64,000 nt of DNA from NCBI RefSeq assembly GCF_947172395.1, contig NC_069086.1:6046501-6110500 (forward strand), given 5' to 3'. The notes under the pieces are model-generated. The model was not told where the DNA came from, did no database searches, and saw only the letters and a list, made by a program, of their open reading frames with translations. Shown here one piece after another: positions 1 to 15,600 of this stretch. This DNA is from Bicyclus anynana (lineage: Eukaryota; Arthropoda; Insecta; Lepidoptera; Nymphalidae). A program made the translations under genes and the position numbers. Numbering within the stretch: position 1 is the stretch's first letter; every line of letters begins with the position of its first letter.

Positions 1-653
1 AAGTGTCCCATCATTTTGAAAACTCGTATCTACTCTTTGTATTTCTACAAAGATAAAGACAGCCTACATTGGCCTTCTGTTGTTAATGATATCCGGTAAC
101 TCGCAAAACGTCGTTTCTAATAAGAACAGCTAAGAAGTGAAACACCCATCTGGTTTCTGTTTCCTGACATTTATGATTTGTGCACCTTCAAGACAAGAGT
201 AAATCGTCGCATGAAGGCAATAGGGCTCCAACTTCGACATCATTATTGCGTTTCACCAGACATAATTGTAGTCAAGCGTAAGCTTTTTTAATTAAATTAA
301 AAATTAAAATTATGGTTGATATTTGTTGTGAAGTGGCAGGCGTTCCCGGTCTTGCATAAAATTCTTCTTGTCAGTGTGTTGGCTAATAGAAGAATCCTCC
401 TAAATGTTCTCCCCTGACATTTGCTAGTGTATGCAATGGTCTGTGCAGATGTCTCCCTCCATTCTGATTGTGATGTGACAGCCGTTCGCGGTCATCCAGA
501 AAATTCTTCTTGTCAGTGTGTTGTTAGAAGAATCCTGTTAGACAATGTCTGCACCTGTCCCCCTCCCTTCTGACGTCATAAACCGCATCCAGTGTTCCGC
601 GCGAAAGAGGACTCGAAGTACTCACATGAATCGTTCACTTTGTTTGTGTGCAG
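1..653. other. Intronic sequence left of the first visible Med12 exon, with an imperfect direct repeat
   Basis: No exon is recognised here. The 654 exon enters in phase 1, so this stretch must be the tail of a Med12 intron whose donor lies outside the window. Two imperfect direct copies of a segment of roughly 85 bp lie at about 334-420 and 470-550; both contain the string AATTCTTCTTGTCAGTGTGT. Nothing else is assignable. Confidence 0.5.
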
Positions 654-3600
654 TGTGCGTGGAGCAAACCTCGGCGGTGTTCGAGCAGTTGTGCCGGCTG
701 GTCAAGTGCGTAGTGAACCCGGGCGACTGCGGCTCGGCGGAGCGCTGCGTGCTGGCGCAGCTGCACGACCTGTACAAGGCCGCGTCGCATTTGTTCCACG
801 CGCCGCACGCGGACACCTTCGCCAACGCTTACCCCAAAATCAAGTGAGTTGTCTAGAAGCTTTACAAGCTTGTCGAGTCAAGTGCGTAATGCATCTGCAG
901 TCCGAACCATCCTCAATAGTTTGAAAACAAAGCATTCAATTCAATTTCATTGTAGCGTAATTGTGACTACATTTGATTTAATATGTATGGTTTATAAGCA
1001 GACACTTATTTAGCTAATTCCCACAAGAGATGTTTATTTTCACCCTCAATATTTGTGCAAGTCTGCAGAAATAAAGACCCTTAAAACTAGTGTCTATTCG
1101 AAACCATAACGTTCTATGTTTTATGCTATTCTATGCAACAAATAAAAAAATCTTTGTTTACAGACAGGCACTTTACTCACCATTAACGCCGACGCCGTCC
1201 AATTACTCGTACAATCCTCAGTTTCTAAGCGAGTTCTTCACCAATCAAAGGAAAGGTAAGTTGGTAGAATTTTTGGCATATCCACCTCAAAGTAATTTAT
1301 GTGTTTCTAATAATAAATCACACTAATATAAATGGGAAAGTTTGTAGGGAATGATGTATGAAGGTTTCTTAATCTTTTAGGCAAAAAGTACTCGAAGGAT
1401 TTCGAGAGCACAGACATTATAATCTGCAATATTTCGTGGTAAATCCTTAATTCACGCCGCAAAATTGACAAAATAATGCTAGAATTCTAACCCAATTTTA
1501 ATGTGTAGGAAAAATTGAGATCTCGTGGGCGCGTCAGGTGGCCGAGTCGCCGGCTAACCGGTACAGTTTCGTGTGTTCAGCGATGCTCGCCGTGTGCCGC
1601 GAAGTTGACAATGACCGGTAAGTTACTAACCTCTTGAAACTCGACCTCTGGCGGGAACGAACCTCTTTTAGACAGATTTTATTGACCCTCTTTTATTGCG
1701 TCACACAGTTACATATTAGAACTTGTTGTCCTCTAGTGAGAACTACCTCCTTTTTAGAAAGGCTTGTTCCCGTTGTTGCGTCACTCATCTCGAAAAGGCA
1801 ATTGGTGTTCAAACCCTGTAGACTGTGTCCGTCCTTGCAATGTCTAAAAATGCCTTTAATGAGATAGGCCTTTAGACGGATTTAAAGCGTTAGACATTCA
1901 CGGTAGATTTAATGTGAAGGGTTTGGTTTCTGATGTATTACTGGCACATAACGCTTACCACCTGTATGCCTTGGGTTGATGGGCGAAGACTATTTTTAGA
2001 CAGTGTTCCATGCTGTGTGTTTTGCGATTGTTTTCCAAAGCTTACTACCTATGCCTCAGGTTAGCGAAGATTTTTTTTATTTTTAGAAAGTTTCCTGCTG
2101 TGTGACAGGCGATTGTTTTCCAACTAAGATCAAGTGAGGCATGTGTTTGTTCGATCAATCATTATTGTTAAGTACAAACTGTGGTGTGGTGTACAAGCTG
2201 GTGTTATCTGATAACTCTCAGGGCTAGTACTTTGAAGTGGCATTGAGAGGTCATGTCTGTCAGATGACCGATGGTTGTTGAAGTCGTAAGATTCTTGAGT
2301 GGGGACCGCATCTCGGCAAGCAGAGTGTGGGGCGATACTAGGTGGAGCGACTACCTCCGGAAGGCGTGTTGCGTGAAATGAATGGATTATGTATAAGTAG
2401 GCTAACGAACGACCAAGGCTTTTAAGCAGGACCTATGGGGACCTGGAATGGGAGTAGGAGCTGAATTGGGTCATTGGAAGGCCTTGGAAGTGATTACCTT
2501 TGCTGGGCGATGCGCTGATACCGATGAGTTGTGTGTCGTCGAGCCTCGCTTTGCTGGCTGACGACTTAGATGTGCTGAGACTTCGATGTTTAACGTTCAC
2601 GACACTTAGTTTACTTTGCACAGGACTCAAGTTAAGGCCACTCGAGTGGATTGCACTTAAATTAGAGGTTTCTGAGGTTTTAAATTACGTTTTATGCGGA
2701 GATGAGTACACGCGTTAGCAATGAACGGGGCAGAGAGAGAAGAGAGTAACGGAAGTGTTATGGCGGGCGTTTTGCATTTCCGTCTTGATAAGAGTCTATG
2801 GCTCCAATGTTGCCCGACGTCACGCCTTTGGCGTGTTCAAGGCGGCTGGCAACGATTAGATGCAATAAGGGCCAAAAATAGAGCGTATTGCAGTCTCAGA
2901 CCAATTATTGTATAGGACCTGCCTCGCTAGACGTTACTTTTCTGTCAAAGTATATGATCAACGATCTAATGCGATTATTAAAACTGTCTCTATAGAATCG
3001 ATGTTAAATAGTTGTAATCGTGTTCATCGGTTAAAGAGCTCCGTAAAAATACCTTTTTGTGTAATTGAATTGTGTAAAAAACGGGCAAAAACTTCTAGTT
3101 TAGTTTAAGATATATACCAAATTAAAGCTCGTTTTCCTTAGAAAATGACAGACAATTGTGTTCGTGACTATGAGTGCGATACAGGTCCTTCTATAATTGG
3201 TCTGAGTATTGCAGTGGATGCATAATGATGATGAATGACGATGATGATGTGGTGTTCATCTGATCAGTGTGAACGAGCTGGGCGTGGTGTGCTCAGAGAT
3301 GACGGCGTGGTGCAGCAGTCTCGCCGCGGAGTGGCTGGGCGCGCTGGTGGCGCTGTGCGGCGCGCAGCACTACCCCGCGCCGCACGGGCAGCACCCGCAG
3401 CACGCCGCGCCGCCGCCGCTGTACCCCGACCTGCTGCACCACCGCGACCTGCACGACGCCGCCGCGCACGATGCACTCGCCGTCTTCACCTGCATCCTCG
3501 TCGGTAACTATCATTAACACTGGCACTGATTTTTCTGTACTTTCCTCTAGTGCGGTACGAGGTTTTTTGACCTCATACTAGAACTTAGTGGTGTGGTACG

Positions 3601-6600
3601 AGGTCCATCAACCACATAACCCTTGAAAACGCTAGACGTACGAGGTCAAATGACCTCGTACCGCAGCGAACGCGTTAATAGAACGATGGCTGGTTCTGTG
3701 TACCCAGGTACATTTACATGCTTGCCAAGGCTTGGCAAACGTCCACAAACCACCACCAGCTCCTAGTTATTACCAACACTTGGACGGCATTTATTTTTTT
3801 TAATTTTATAGTGAACACCACCGTACTTCGCGATTAAATACGTCGCCGATGCTTGCCGCCAGCTCCCTTTGATCTATGTTCAATAACCGACTAGCCTGGA
3901 CCGGCGACAAGCGGCAACCAGCTTACGCAAGCCAAGTCAAACATAGCCATGTTTACATGCTGGTGTTGGCGAGACTTACCAAACTTGTAAATGCAGCATA
4001 AATATATTGTATTGTTAAACTTGTCAACTCTGTTTGATTACCAGTCCGCTTTTATTATTTACAGCCAGTTTCTTCATGTAAAGCTAAAGTAACAGTAAAA
4101 GTAGTAAGTAGTAAAGAAGACTTTATTTTTCAGTGATTAAGACCGTCACTTTTGATTTATGACGTTACTTTGACTGTTACTTGCGATGAAGAAACTGGCC
4201 GTTAATCAGACAATTCAAAGAGACTATGCTTTAACGACTCTCGCGTCTTCATATCACAGTCAAATCAACAATAAACGTCATGATTGTTCCAGCTCGGCAC
4301 TGCTTCTCTCTGGAGGACTTCGTGCGTCACGCGGCGCTGCCGTCGCTGGTGAAGGCGTGCGGTGGCGGCGGCCCGCTGCCGCCCAACGCGCCCTCGCCCG
4401 ACGCCGGCGCTCGGCTCACCTGCCACCTGCTGCTGCGACTGTTCAAGACTGTCGATACTCCGCAACCTGGTACTTCTTTCTTAATGCTAGAAGCATGTGA
4501 TACTTTGTCATGGCACTGCGGTCGTTCATCGCTGGCGGACGACTCACTGCCATCTACTGCTGCGTCTGTTCAAGACTGTCGATACTCCGCAACCTGGTAC
4601 TTCTTTCTCAATGCTAGAAGCATGTGATACTTTGTCAATAGCGTGGCACTGCGGTCGCCCAACGACGACTCACTGCCATTGTTTATTTTACTAATTAAAC
4701 AATAACTATAAAAAACATGCTTTTAGCACGCACTAAAAAATACAAATATTGGATTTAAGTCACGTGACTATTTTTTTCGACAACAAACCCGTTCGTTTGA
4801 TATCCATATCATGGGGCGGATTTCAAACAGCCAGTCCGTCATATTAGATTTGTAATGACGCTTCTTAGCTAGTCATGTATCAGTCATCAGAACTCAGAGC
4901 GTGTGCAAAATTTCATCCTAATCGAAGACCGGGAAATGGCTCAAAATAAGATTCCAAGATTTGTTTTTCTTACATACATAGTTTCAAGTGAATCACTAAT
5001 ATAAGCTTGTTGTAATATTATGTGCATTGTGCAGGTCTATACAGCGTGTCAACATCCCCCGGGCCGGTGGGCGCGGGCGCGGGCGTGCGCCTGTCGTGCG
5101 ACAGGCATTTGCTGGCCGCGGCGCACAAGAACATTGGCGTCGGGCCTGTGCTCGCCACGCTTAAAGCCATCCTCAGTGAGTATAGTGTCTATACAGGATG
5201 CTCATAAATAGTCTTTATGCAGCGTGTCCCGTAAATAGCCCGACATACTCTACAAAGTGATAACTAACAACAAGGCCTACAAAAACAACGAAATATACGT
5301 TAGCCGAAATGTTATGCTTGTCAAATTATATTGATTTTTCTATGCCATTTAGTTGTACCATGTGTAAGGAAATTACATAAGCGTCGACTTTTTGCTCTGA
5401 AAATATTTTTAAATAGTTGTTTCAACTATTGAATTTTTTCTTCAGGTTGAATATAAAATATATCTATGCCAATTTTCATCCAGATCCATTCAGCCGTTCA
5501 TTTATTTTTATAAAACACTTACAGTAGGCATAATGCAACCGATAATCAATTAGTTTTTACTTCTCATGAACTACTTTAACTTCGCTTTGACTTACCGACG
5601 CTCGCGTGCACTTCTTCCCTATCCCTACCTTACACTACCCAACACTACCCTACTCCTACCCCTACCATTACATGGTAGGGTATACCATGTGATGAAGAAC
5701 CGCTTTGACCGATTTTGTGCAAACTTCACATAAACCATCTAATAAATAGTCCAAACAAAGCCTAAACATTGGTGAGGTCGTTCTTGACTTATAAAATTAC
5801 AACGAAAAATGGCATTTATGTATATATATAGGGTGCTTGGGAGTATTTCCTATAACTTCAAGGCGTTTACGAATCTACTTATAGGAGCCGAACTGAATAA
5901 CTAATATTTTTTAACTAAAAAATAAAAACTTTTATATGTTTTCATACAAAGTAATTCAAATAATTACGACTATCTCTGTAACACACGCCTTTATCAATCC
6001 TTGCATTTTAAAATACGTCAAACTTGTCTACGTCATAATTAAGTATATTAATTAATTTTTGGTAAACAATATAACCTCAGAGTTATGGGAAATGCTCCGG
6101 ATCCCCCTGTATATATAGATAAATAAATGTTTTGCCTTTATTTTTTATAAGTACTTTTTTTCAATGTTATATTTTTAAATGAACGTATTATAGTGGTGGG
6201 AGATTCTACAGCGCGCGACGGAGGGAAACCTATCGGGAAGAAATCTAGCGAACTGTCACACATACTCGGCACCAGCGACACCGTGCCCACCGACGCGCAA
6301 CTCGACCTCATGTCGTGAGTAAAACCATTTCTTTATTTATATTTATTTTTTTATAATTAGATATGTAACCAATATGTTTTACTTAATCAAATTAAGCGAA
6401 TACCTTATGCACCGACTAAGACGATAGTTAAAGGGGATTGAACCCTAGACCTCTAGGTTTGAAGCTTGGTCTGATATGAACTGATGAATGTTCATATACC
6501 AATACCAATACCACACTGAAAAGCCCAACGATCCACTAACAGTGGAATTTGTAGATGTTGTAAGGGCACCCATAGGGTATCATTCAACCGCTGAGTGTCG

Positions 6601-9600
6601 AATGTAACCTCTATTTGTTTAAGAATTTGTCACTCAGCGGGTGAATGATCCCCTGGGGGTGCCCCTACAACGTCTATGAATACCACTGTAAGTGTATAGG
6701 ACATCGATACAATCTCAGGAAGTTGTTTATTACATGTACAGAAGGCCTGTGTTCAGAAGTGGATATCCAGTTTTAAGTATTATTTTATACTATTTAAGTA
6801 CTTCATGTGTCAATTTTATTTTATTTACGCTGGCAGACTCTTTAAAAATTAAAATAATTTATTTGTAATGGAAATACAAAAAATGGTCCTTATTGCAAAA
6901 TCATTATAATATACTAAGACGATTGTTTGCTTTTATGAAACAATAATTTTTGTTTACTATGAAAGATAATAAAATATACGTTTCATGAATACGGGGTGGA
7001 TAAATAAGGGTAACAGATAAGTTTTTAAAAAATATAGTCACATGCATTTTACATAGTTAATTTATGTATGAAACGACGTCATCTAGGTTTAAAAACGTTC
7101 TTAAATCTGATGTTAAGCAAATGTTTTTTTATTCTTAGGATGGTAGATACAGAGATCAGTGGGGGCCATAGAACTCCTAGGTTTGTTTTTGATTTTATGA
7201 GTTTTACGCACTTTCACGTACCCTATCACGGCTTCACGAGTGGACGTTCTCATTTCTCATCCGTTCCTATCCGTTTTGGATGTTGTTATACAATAAACTC
7301 TATGTGGAAAATATATTTATTTTGCGTATTGTTTACTATTGTACAGTTCGTGTCAAATAAGTTTGGCGTTTTGAAGTTGGTGCTAATGGTAAAAAACCCG
7401 GACCTCTAGGTTTGAGGCATGATCTGATATGATGGATGTTCATATACCAATACCACATTGGAAAGCCCAACGATTCACTAACTGTGGAATTCATAGACGT
7501 TGCAGAGGCACCCCCAGGGGATCATTCAGCCGCTGAGTGTCGAAATTAACCTCTCTTTGTTTGAGAATTTGACACTCAGTGGGTGAATGAACCCCTGGGG
7601 GTGCCCTTACAACGTCTATGAAATCCACTGTTAGTAAACCGAACTATTTAACCCTCGTCCACGTGGTGCACTGGTGCGGGATATAAAAACATAGGGAAGC
7701 AGGCCGCCCCTACCAAGGCTCATTCTACATCCAAACATTGACAAGCGCGAATCTTGTCACTTCATTAAAATTTAAAATTCATTAATTTCAATTAGGCCAA
7801 ATTAAAATCGAAATCTTAAATATTAAGTTACTAGGGTTCCCAATGCGCCTTGGCCCGAGAAGATACATCTCGTTCCTCTTTGTCGTCATACCTTGTACCT
7901 TGGTACTACGCGGTTGAGGACTCATTCATAAATTTTCCGTATTTAAGTCAAAATAAACACAATATAGCGAATGCGTGGTGACGTGGACTTTATTTGACGC
8001 GAACTGTACAATCATTAAATGAATTGAAACAGTTCTTTATCGAATTGAACACGTTAGTTCGTGTATAAATAAGTATAATACGCGAGGTAAATATACTGTG
8101 CTGGTGCAAAGTTCAACGTTTTTATTACATATACTTTCAAAACTTCTGATGTTTGTGGTTTATCGCCATTTTTAACCCAATCGAACATGTTTCGTTCAAA
8201 CGGCACTATACTATTTTTGCAGTACCAGAGACCCGTTTACGCTTTGCTTCACTTGTTTCGCTAATTTCATTCTCATAACACCCACTGCATATGGGATTGG
8301 TTAAATACTTTCATATGGAATATGGAATTCATAATAATAATTTGCATAAAAATTCAAATGATTTCAAATAAAGAAACTCTTCAGCTTTGTTATATTAATA
8401 CAGATAAGCTATCTAAATGCAAAAACCTTCCAGGAGAAAATAAGAATACGTAATACATGATGATTTAATCTTACTATTGAAGAATAATGTGAAAAAAATT
8501 ATATTTATTATATCATTTGTTATACAACTCGTAAAAAGTGTAACAAATTACATTTTTTGTGTAACGTCACATGATGCTTTTTCACAATCGTACCTCTCCA
8601 TGTTTCGGATCTTGTAATCCACACGAACAAAAAATTTTGCAAAAGTAAGATATTTACTTACTAAATAAAAAATATATTGTCTAACTAAATCTACAAAATA
8701 TTCGATTATTTATCGTTACCACAAATTACTAGATTCAAATAAGAATATTTGTGGCAAAAAGCAACTTATATTTTTTCCAATCAGCTATTTGTGTTGTTTT
8801 GTTCATGTGTTGAAGATGTTGTGGTTATGGACATTATGCACATTTGTGTGGGGAATATGTAAATAAGTTACAGTCTACAGCTATTCTAAGTTCACTATTA
8901 ACTCACCCTTTTTCCAATTGTAAAATAATCTATCCACCTTTCCAACAGTAATTTAATTGTACATAATAATTATTAATGCATTTCGAAATACTCCAACATG
9001 GTGAAAATGTGGAAGCTTTTAAAAATATAAAATACCAAAAAATGGGGTTCGCAGAGGCGGCAGCGGCGTTGGATCAACCCTGCTGGACTCTTCGCAGTCT
9101 TTATCTTCATTGGCGCGACGTGTTTTGGCTGAAATTTGTTCAGAGGAATGGGTATTGCAGAAATGTCTTCAGAACCCCGACGAATTGTACCAACCTGATA
9201 TGCTTCTCGACTCCATGCTTACACCAAAACAAGCTCAAAGGTAAGTATCATCGTAACTGGTAATATTTTTTATTGAGATTTTAGGAATCTTATAGTGGCG
9301 TGGATACTTATTGTATTTATAAATATTAATAAAATAAATAAAAATTTCTTAGTTTGCAAACTGTAACCAAAACAAATGAGAATTTAGAGATTCTCTCTGC
9401 CTAACCCAACATAATTCATAAAAAATTACACAACTCGAACGCCACGAATCGCCTTATATCGCAAGTCGTTCCCGCCAACCGATCGGTACCCCTCCCTAAA
9501 TCCCTACTCGCGACAGCGCGAGCCAACACGAAACAGTCGATCACTCGACTGTTTGGTGTTGCATCATATACTTCTCAGACTACTCATTTCCTACAAATAA

Positions 9601-12600
9601 TATACAATAATATCGATGAATTCTCATTTCCAGATTACTACACATGATATGTTATCCAGATTCCGCGAGCCATACACATCCTGATCTCGATCAAAAGACA
9701 ATGATAACTCGGTTACTTGAGGTAATATGTTCATTATTTTTTAATTATCTTTAAAATCAGCTAATAGGTACACTAAGAAGAGAGCAAGCTTAAGTTTTAT
9801 AAATAGCTTTACTTCTATATATGGGCAATAGCCTAACTGCATTCACGCCTGATGGTGGGCTATGATGCAGCCTATTGTGGAACACACTTGTCTAGAAGAT
9901 GCCTATTCACTCTTGGTTTGAATATATACTCATTGAAGGTGGTGGGGACACGGAAGCTGGAAGAAAATTCCATATCTTTACTATATAAGGATAGAGGAAA
10001 CCCCTTAGTGCGTCTTAGGAATATCAACGACGTAGCGGTGTAGATATCTGCAATGTCTAGATGCTACTCGTACTGATAGAGATTTACAACGTTTTTTTTT
10101 AAAGTAAAGCATTTATTTTTAGGTTGTAAGCATTTTTACTACTAAAAAAACAACTAAAAGTCGCGAGTGCCTGCAGGTGTCTAATAATATTATATAAGGA
10201 ATTAAAGCAGCTCTGTATGTTATAGAATTTAGAGCAATGGTCACTGAGGATGTCGTGGCTGGACCTGCAGCTGATGTTCAAGCAGTTCCCCAACGGCTCG
10301 TCGGAGCTGAGCGCGTGGCTGGACACGGTGGCGCGCGCCGTCATCAACGTGTTCCAGCAGCCGGCGCCGCCCCCTCCGGACAAAGACAGGTGCGTTTTAA
10401 TAAAAAAAAAACGAGTGTTCTTTAGACCACACGACTGAAGTAAAACTTATTTTAAAAAATATAAACAAAGCGCCATCTATGAGTCTCAGGCATAACTGCA
10501 TCGCAATAGGTTTTTTTAATAGGTACAAAAAGGGATTGTTTCTATGTTATCTAGGAAGTTTATTAATATTGAAAAAAAACTACAACTGACTAGGTACATG
10601 GCGTAAACTACCTACCCGTGAAACTAAAAAGCGACCCATGAAAAAAAGTATTGTCTACCTACTGAGGGCCTAGTGGCAGTTTGATACTGTTACTATTGCG
10701 TTGACGTATACGCGAATTTCTAAGAAATTGAAATATCTGTGCAGTAGCGCCATCTAGTGGCACTACTGCACAACTGTTTTAATTCCATATAAATTCGCGT
10801 TAACGTTAACGCGATAGTAACAGTATAAATATATTGAAAACTCCCACCAGGCACACTGATAGTGTAATATTAAGGATCTCTTGTCCCGTTCTAGGTGGCA
10901 TATTTGCTTGGATTGATCGTTGTTTTCGCGGAAATTAAATTATTAAATTCATCATTCATTGGTGTTTTAAAGTTAAACACAAAAAGGATAGAAGCTAAGA
11001 AACATATTTCGGTATATTTTACCGCAGAATGGGCACGGAGCGCGGCGTGGTGAGCACGAGCAAGTGGTCGGAGTCGGTGTGGCTCGTGGCGCCGCTGGTG
11101 GCCAAACTGCCGCCCACGGTGCAGGGCCGAGTGCTCAAACAGGCTGGACAGGTATTGATGGATGGATGGATGGATGGATGGATGGATGCAGGTGAAGCCA
11201 GTATTTTCAGAAGCATTTGCTGGTACGATAATACGATGAGTTTACAATAAACGTATTCTATCGTTAGGACGAAGTAAAGGCGGTGGTCAATGGTACTTCT
11301 TGCAATGATAACGAGATTCTCATTGCCTTGACTATGGGTAAATAAGTTCGGGACTGGCTTAACACCTTGGTAACTCAGACCAATTACCATAGGACCTGCC
11401 TCGCCAGCCGTTACCCCTCTGTCAAAAGTATATGATCACGATCTAACGTGTTTATGAACTGTGTCTATTGAATCTATGTTTCATTGTGTTAAAATGTTTC
11501 ACGTTTGCGTATCACGGTTTTATAGTTGAGTGTAGTATAAGGACACTAGATATATCTATTGGTGTTAAAATTTACGATGAGTGAGTTTACCTCGTCCCCC
11601 TCAGAAAACGACAGACATTTTTTTTTGGTGAATTTAAATGCGATCCAAGTTCAAAGGTAATTGGTCTGACCTTGGTAGGACCTTTGGGCAGGTGAATGTG
11701 CCCCTCTCTCTTTTCCACTTTTTTTTGCGACTAATTGAACCAAATAACTATATACATCTTCTCTTCTTATGCCTTCTCCATTTTCTTCATATCTCTGATG
11801 TGGTCTGCGTATAGAGTACAGACCAATTGGGCTGTGTTGCCAGATATTGGAGAGCGGGTGGGGCGCGGGCTGCAGCGGCGGCTGTTCCACCGGCGGCGGC
11901 GGCGGTGGCGGCTCGCATCGCGACTGCAAGAGTCACCAGAGTCCCAGCTACAAAGGGTAAACACTCACTGTCCAGCAAACATAAGACATGCGCCAAGATA
12001 TGACCAGATAATTTTGACCTCTTTTATCCTACCGCAAGTATCTATCTGTATGTTGTTAACGCTCTATTTCAATGACGGGCAATTGCCTGCCGCTCACTTA
12101 GTCGTGTGCATCAAGCAATTCATCTCCTCATAAAAGACAACTTTCATTTTCTTTACCTTTCATCATGATATGTATGCTGGGTTCACGTTGCTACATAGGG
12201 ATATCATTCTCGCTTTGTTAGTGCAATTATGTAAGTTTATGACACGTCTATTACTCATTTAATTTATAGTAAACTAACGGATTCCCGCAACTCCGTTTGC
12301 GTGAAGCTTTGTTTTTACAAATCGGGAACCATGGGTTTTTCAGGACTAAAAAGTAGCGTATGTTGTGCTCCAAGGTCAGAAGTCGGCAGTTGAGCCGTGA
12401 AAAGGTAACAGACAGACTGACAGACAGAATTACTTTCACGTTTATAATATTAGTGTGGATGTCATTTATTAGTAAACTAGCTGACGCCGCGCGGTCTTAC
12501 CCGCGTGGTTCCCATTCCCGTAGGAGTACGGGAATAATATACAGCTTTATAGCCTTCCTCGATAAATGGGCTATCTAACACTAATAGAATTTTTCAAATC

Positions 12601-15600
12601 GGACCAGTAGTTCCTGAGATTAGCGCGTTCATCAAACAAACAAATACTTCAGCTTTATAATATGAGTATAGATGTAAATGGTAATGGTAAATTCAATATT
12701 TAAATCATTTTGTAGGTCGGCTGGCGCGGGTGGGGGAGGCAAGCGAGGGGTAGGTGCCGGAGGAAGTTGTTCGTGCGGCGCCTCCGCCGTGCGCCTCGCG
12801 AACGAGCCGCTGCTCTCCCTTGTACTGACCTGCCTTCGTAACCAAGACGACCAAAAGGTAAGCAAACAATTTTGGCAGCCTCCGTAGGTACAAATCAAGC
12901 CCGTATAGAAATTTCAACAGCGCTTAGGATGGCGCGCCAACAGGCATTGAAATGTTTTGTCTATATGTCGCTCTCTATTTCATCCCATCGAAACAAAAGA
13001 GAGAACGATTTGTAGTGAAAATTATTTCGAACGACAGTGATTATAGCAACCTAACAATTTATAATTTATGATCAATGATGACAACATGAAACATTATCAA
13101 TAATTATAACACAAAACATTTATACGCGACTAGCAGCGTGACGGTGTCCACGCTGTCTAACAAACAACTGAACTCAAGTCATCAAACACTGTTGCAAAAA
13201 CTTTACATATACCTCCCCTCCACAATAACATAAATGACAATGAATGTAGATAGTACCTGTATTCGAAGAAATTGTAAAACCGTTACCGTATTGTATCGTA
13301 TCGAATTACTTCTTACATCACGTCATAAAATTTACCACGTAAATATGACCTGAAAAAAAATGTTACGAACAATTTCGCTCATACTTTTTAACAGGAAAGC
13401 CTTCTAAGCTCAATCCACGCTCAACTCTCACACTACCTGACGCACGCGCGCGACCACGAACGCAACGCTTGCGGCGACGCATGGCACGACGAAGCGGCGC
13501 CCGATGCGTTGCAGTTGCGTTTCTCGCTCGCGGGCGGCATGTTCGACGCAATCCGCCGCTCCTACCAGCTCACCGCTGATTGGGCGCTGCTGTTGACGCA
13601 ACTTATAGCGCACCAACTGATCGATGCGTATAACAATAGGTAACGTATATATCATCTATAATATAAAAATGAATCGCTAAATCTCGAGAACGGCTGAACC
13701 GATTTAGATAATTTATTTTTTAGAATATTACTTGAAATACGACGATGGTTTTGTAGGGTAGGGATAGGGTAGAGTAGGGTGGAAATAGGGTAGGGCAGGG
13801 GTAGGGAAGAAGCGCATATAAATCAAAGCGAAGCTTGATCGGGTCTGCTAGTAACTTAATAAATTGAGGACTTAGAAACATTTGTGTGTAATGTTCGTTG
13901 GTTGTTTTTAACAACCACTTAGTATTATATTGAGAATTTGACGCAAATTGAAATTTTGTGAAATCAGCTTCTTGCTGCAATGTATTTTTGTATATGGGGT
14001 AATTTAGGGGTGTATAAAGAAATTTCTTGGAGGCCTACGACTTATATGTAATGTGTATTACATGTGACTGTGGATATCATACTCGCTATTAAGCGATAAA
14101 ATTTCCATTACATTGAAAGTGATGAAAAAAATCTGTGTCGCTACATCGACAAATTTTTGTTTATTAGTATTTTCACCTCATGCATAAAAATGATTCTTCT
14201 ATTATTCCATTTATAGGAATTGAATTGTGTTAATTTCAAGTTTTTTTATATGTATTATTGTAGGATTATTATTTTGTGCATTACTTTCTCTGAAATTTAA
14301 AACAGTTTAGCAGTTCAAGCAGCAACATGCCTGTCGTCAAAGGTTAAAATTACCACCTGATTTATTCTATCACGAAACAAACTTGACACAATATTAATGT
14401 ATGTTCAGGCTGTTCTACAAACTTTATTGTATGTATTATACATGTCACTTCATATCGTTCAGTATCTAACTATCTAATTACACTCATACTATCAACATTC
14501 CCTGAACTACGCAGCAAGTCGAAACCATTGGGAAAGCTCGGTGCTATCTTCCTTGTTCCATCGCACATATCTAATACACTCGTGTTACATATCACTGCGA
14601 AGTCATCGCTGTTCTCATGTCGCTTGAACTCTGACGTCACTGACTTGCTGCGTAGCCTAGCCCATTGGATGTGTGTCTACAATAAATTTATTGTAGTCTG
14701 TGTCACAGCAACTTGTTCACGACATTGATCGACATGCTTGCAACTCTGATACACTCGACGCTAGCTGAAGGGGGAGACGACAACAACAGGAAGCATTACC
14801 AGAATTTGATGAAGAAACTGAAGAAGGAGATCGGCGACCGGCACGGGCCGAGCGTGCAGGCCGTGCGACAGCTTCTGCCTCTGTCGAAGAATACGATTAT
14901 CGAAGTACGTCTACACTAATATTATTGATAGGAAATATTTTTTTTGTTTGTGTTTATAGTGAGTACGCTCCAAAATTACATATGACCAATTAAAAAGATA
15001 TTCAGCAGTAGAAAGCTACATTATCAGAGAGTAACACGGGCTATATTATAACCCCGTATTTCCACCAGATCGGGAACTACGCGGGTGAAACCGCTTGTTT
15101 TATAAAATTTTCATTATTCCAAGTCAAGTCAAGGCCAAGTTCCCTTGAGTAGCTATGAGTCGAATAGAACTGATCTTTTTTTGTTTGTAAGGATAGCATT
15201 ATTTAATATTGAGCCAAATGGCTTTCAGCTCCTTTGGCATTTGCGTGGCAAAAGTTAGTGTTTTGTCACGCAAATGTTGTGCAGTACAGTTGGTCTACCT
15301 TTTGCTAACAGGACTGATGACATAAAGCGGGTAACAGGAATGCAGCTGGATGCCATTTGGCTCAATATAAAAAAATGCTATCCTTACAAACAAAATAAGA
15401 TCAGTTCTATTCGACTAATAGCTACTCGAGGGGACTTGGCTCAGGCAAAATCTTTGGTAGCAGAGCGTGGTTGACTAATAAAGCTAATATATTTCAGGTG
15501 ATTGCTTGCGAACCCCTCGGCTGTCTGGTAGACCAGAAAGGGAATAAGATTACAGGGTTTGACAGCGACAAAAAACAGGTAATTAACTTTATACTAAGTA

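Noticed and set aside
1..300. Possible transposase or reverse-transcriptase remnant at the left edge
   Set aside because: Short translated stretches looked vaguely coding, but no motif could be matched with confidence.
1381..1438. Possible extra Med12 exon (AG before, GT after)
   Set aside because: 58 nt entering in phase 1 would leave phase 2 and put a stop at the start of the next conserved exon. The protein is continuous without it. It could at most be a poison exon.
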